NCBI GenBank assembly: GCA_963590525.1
Contig: CAVAPV010000010.1
Location: 1-50,540 of the forward strand
DNA from: W2P13-069 sp963590525
GTDB lineage: Bacteria > Actinomycetota > Coriobacteriia > Coriobacteriales > QAMH01
DNA length: 50,540 nucleotides
Direction: 5' to 3'
Part shown: piece by piece, positions 49,301-50,540 of the stretch
How positions within the stretch are numbered: the first letter of the stretch is position 1
Layout of the letters: each line of letters starts with the position of its first letter
Program-made: the position numbers and the translations under genes
The notes under the pieces: model-generated
Told to the model about the DNA's origin: nothing
Databases searched by the model: none
The model's input: only the letters and a program-made list of their open reading frames with translations

Positions 49301-50239
49301 ATGCCTCAGATCACGCGCGAGAGCGTCCGCGTCCCGGCTGATGTCATGCCGGAGGCCCGTGAGACCTATATCGACAACATGATGGCCGCTACCCAGGGCA
49401 CGGGGCGTCTCATGCTTTTTGCCTGCGACCAAAAGATGGAGCATCTCAACAAGGACTTCTACGGCGAGGGCATCGACATCGCCGATGCAGACCCCGAGCA
49501 TCTCTTCAAGATCGGCGATCAGGGCGTCTGCGGTGTTTTGGCAGGCCAGCGCGGTTTGATTGCGCAGTATGCTCCCGATTACCCCCAGATCAACTACTTG
49601 GTCAAGATGAACTCCAAGACCAACCTGGTCAAGACCAGCCAGCAAGATCCGTTCTCCCCGCAGCTTTGCGATCTCGAGGCCGTTCTTGCCATGCGCGAGG
49701 CTGGCGTCAACATCGTGGGCCTGGGCTATACCATCTACTTGGGCAGCGAGTTCGAGTCGCAGATGCTCGCAGAAGCCGGTGAGCTCATCGCCGAGGCGCA
49801 CGCCGAGGGTTTGCTCGTCGTTTTGTGGATCTACCCGCGCGGCAAGGCCCTCACCGCCGAGAAAGACTGGGAGCTTATCGCCGGTGCAGCTGGCGCTGCT
49901 CTTTGCCTGGGTGCAGATTTCGTCAAGGTCAACCCGCCTGCACCTACCGATGACAAAAGCTCCGCAGAGCTCCTCAAGGTCGCCTCTATGGCTTCTGGTC
50001 GCTGCGGCTTGGTGTGCGCTGGAGGCTCTACCGTTGATGCGCGTACCTTCCTAAGCCAGCTCTACGATCAGATCCACGTTGGCGGCGCCTGCGGCAATGC
50101 AACCGGTCGCAACATCCATCAGCGCAGCTTGGACGAGGCAGTGCGCCTGACCAAGGCAATCTCTGCTATCACCTTTGCCGACTACGATGTCGACGAGGCC
50201 ATGGACGTCTTCGAGGGCAAGGAGAACTTCTCCCTCTAG
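49301..50239 (+). CDS. Class I aldolase, DhnA/FbaB-like
   Basis: 312 residues, TIM-barrel of the DeoC/FbaB/LacD aldolase superfamily. MLFACDQKMEHLN opens the barrel, GVCGVLAGQRGLI and LVKMNSKTNLV follow, LGADFVKVNPP carries the likely Schiff-base lysine and GLVCAGGSTVDARTFLSQ plus GACGNATGRNIHQR the phosphate-binding loops. The archaeal-type class I fructose-bisphosphate aldolase of many gut anaerobes has this arrangement, but related enzymes act on other ketose phosphates. Start ATG at 49301 with GAAAGGA upstream. Monocistronic with its own promoter and terminator. Confidence 0.83.
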   Translation: MPQITRESVRVPADVMPEARETYIDNMMAATQGTGRLMLFACDQKMEHLNKDFYGEGIDIADADPEHLFKIGDQGVCGVLAGQRGLIAQYAPDYPQINYLVKMNSKTNLVKTSQQDPFSPQLCDLEAVLAMREAGVNIVGLGYTIYLGSEFESQMLAEAGELIAEAHAEGLLVVLWIYPRGKALTAEKDWELIAGAAGAALCLGADFVKVNPPAPTDDKSSAELLKVASMASGRCGLVCAGGSTVDARTFLSQLYDQIHVGGACGNATGRNIHQRSLDEAVRLTKAISAITFADYDVDEAMDVFEGKENFSL

Positions 50240-50262
50240 GATCTATAGCGTTTTAGCAATAG

Positions 50263-50301
50263 GGCAGGGCTGTCTAAAGAAGGCGGCCCTGCCTCTTTTT
50301 T
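50263..50301 (+). terminator. Terminator of the aldolase gene
   Basis: GGCAGGGC (50263-50270) with GCCCTGCC (50286-50293), then TCTTTTTT. Confidence 0.92.
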
Positions 50302-50323
50302 GAAGAAAGCTTGCACTTGCTTA

Positions 50324-50352
50324 TTCACAAACTCATTTTTATGCAGTAACAT
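50324..50352 (+). promoter_or_regulatory. Promoter of tRNA-Pro genes
   Basis: TTCACA (50324-50329), 17 bases, TAACAT (50347-50352), about 37 bases before the mature tRNA. Confidence 0.5.
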
Positions 50353-50389
50353 ACCGTCTTGTCCGCTTTTGCGGGCACATGCTTGAACT

Positions 50390-50466
<77 letters not shown>

Positions 50467-50486
50467 GCTCAAGCATTGATTCACAT

Positions 50487-50540
<54 letters not shown>

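Overview
The window looks like chromosomal DNA of a gut-type actinobacterium, most likely of the class Coriobacteriia (Collinsella/Olsenella/Atopobium-like). This rests on moderately high GC, strong AAGGAGG-type ribosome sites mixed with GTG/TTG starts, the bacterial radical-SAM/GNAT Elp3, an EF-G2-like GTPase, a reverse rubrerythrin (anaerobe oxidative defence), an FMN riboswitch-controlled rib operon and a lipoprotein serpin. It is inference from family content, not a database match. I see no phage, IS element, CRISPR array or plasmid gene; most of the window is ordinary core and near-core genome with short intergenic spaces and many clean rho-independent terminators.

Layout. 0-5 kb: a DUF3800 protein, a gene-free stretch of about 600 bp with interleaved inverted repeats, a reverse rubrerythrin behind a Fur/PerR-like box, and a MarR regulator divergent from a 14-TM exporter fused to CBS domains. 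A decayed copy of the rubrerythrin 3' end and terminator lies after marR. 5-14 kb: an RNA m5C methyltransferase, a membrane-anchored EEP-family hydrolase, a small HAD protein, the ABC-F factor EttA, a PAP2 phosphatase, a strange Ala/Lys/Pro protein built of 11-residue repeats, a Cof-type HAD, a patatin, a Trm9-like methyltransferase and ThrH. 14-21 kb: Elp3, EF-G2-like GTPase, M18 aminopeptidase, GNAT. 21-28 kb: a HAD phosphatase, an orphan RelB-type antitoxin with a LysR regulator, an Asp/Glu-type racemase, an opine-type dehydrogenase, and metQ-metNI (NlpA-type methionine/amino-acid importer).

28-37 kb, mostly minus strand: a U32 protein operon with a HAD and a membrane protein; ribD-ribE-ribBA-ribH under an FMN riboswitch; the serpin; an FKBP-type prolyl isomerase. 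37-41 kb: engB, beta-carbonic anhydrase, and a metal-efflux unit (SmtB-type ArsR repressor, free-standing HMA chaperone, P1B-ATPase). 41-44.5 kb: rhamnulose-1-phosphate aldolase-like and glycerol kinase. 44-50.5 kb: DUF3877, queH, queA, tgt, nadE with a degenerate amidase domain, a class I aldolase, and two identical tandem tRNA-Pro(GGG) genes, the second cut by the window edge.

Themes. Translation and tRNA wobble modification are heavily represented: Elp3 plus a Trm9-like methyltransferase (possible mcm5U34), QueA/Tgt/QueH (queuosine 34), U32, an RNA m5C methyltransferase, EttA and EF-G2-like. The observations I consider most worth following are the perfectly periodic proline-punctuated 11-mer protein (10241-10939), the bacterial Elp3/Trm9-like pairing (12608-16195), the racemase/opine-dehydrogenase neighbourhood (23076-25244), the repeat-structured intergenic element (757-1248), and the nested attenuator-like palindromes before metNI (26482-26517).
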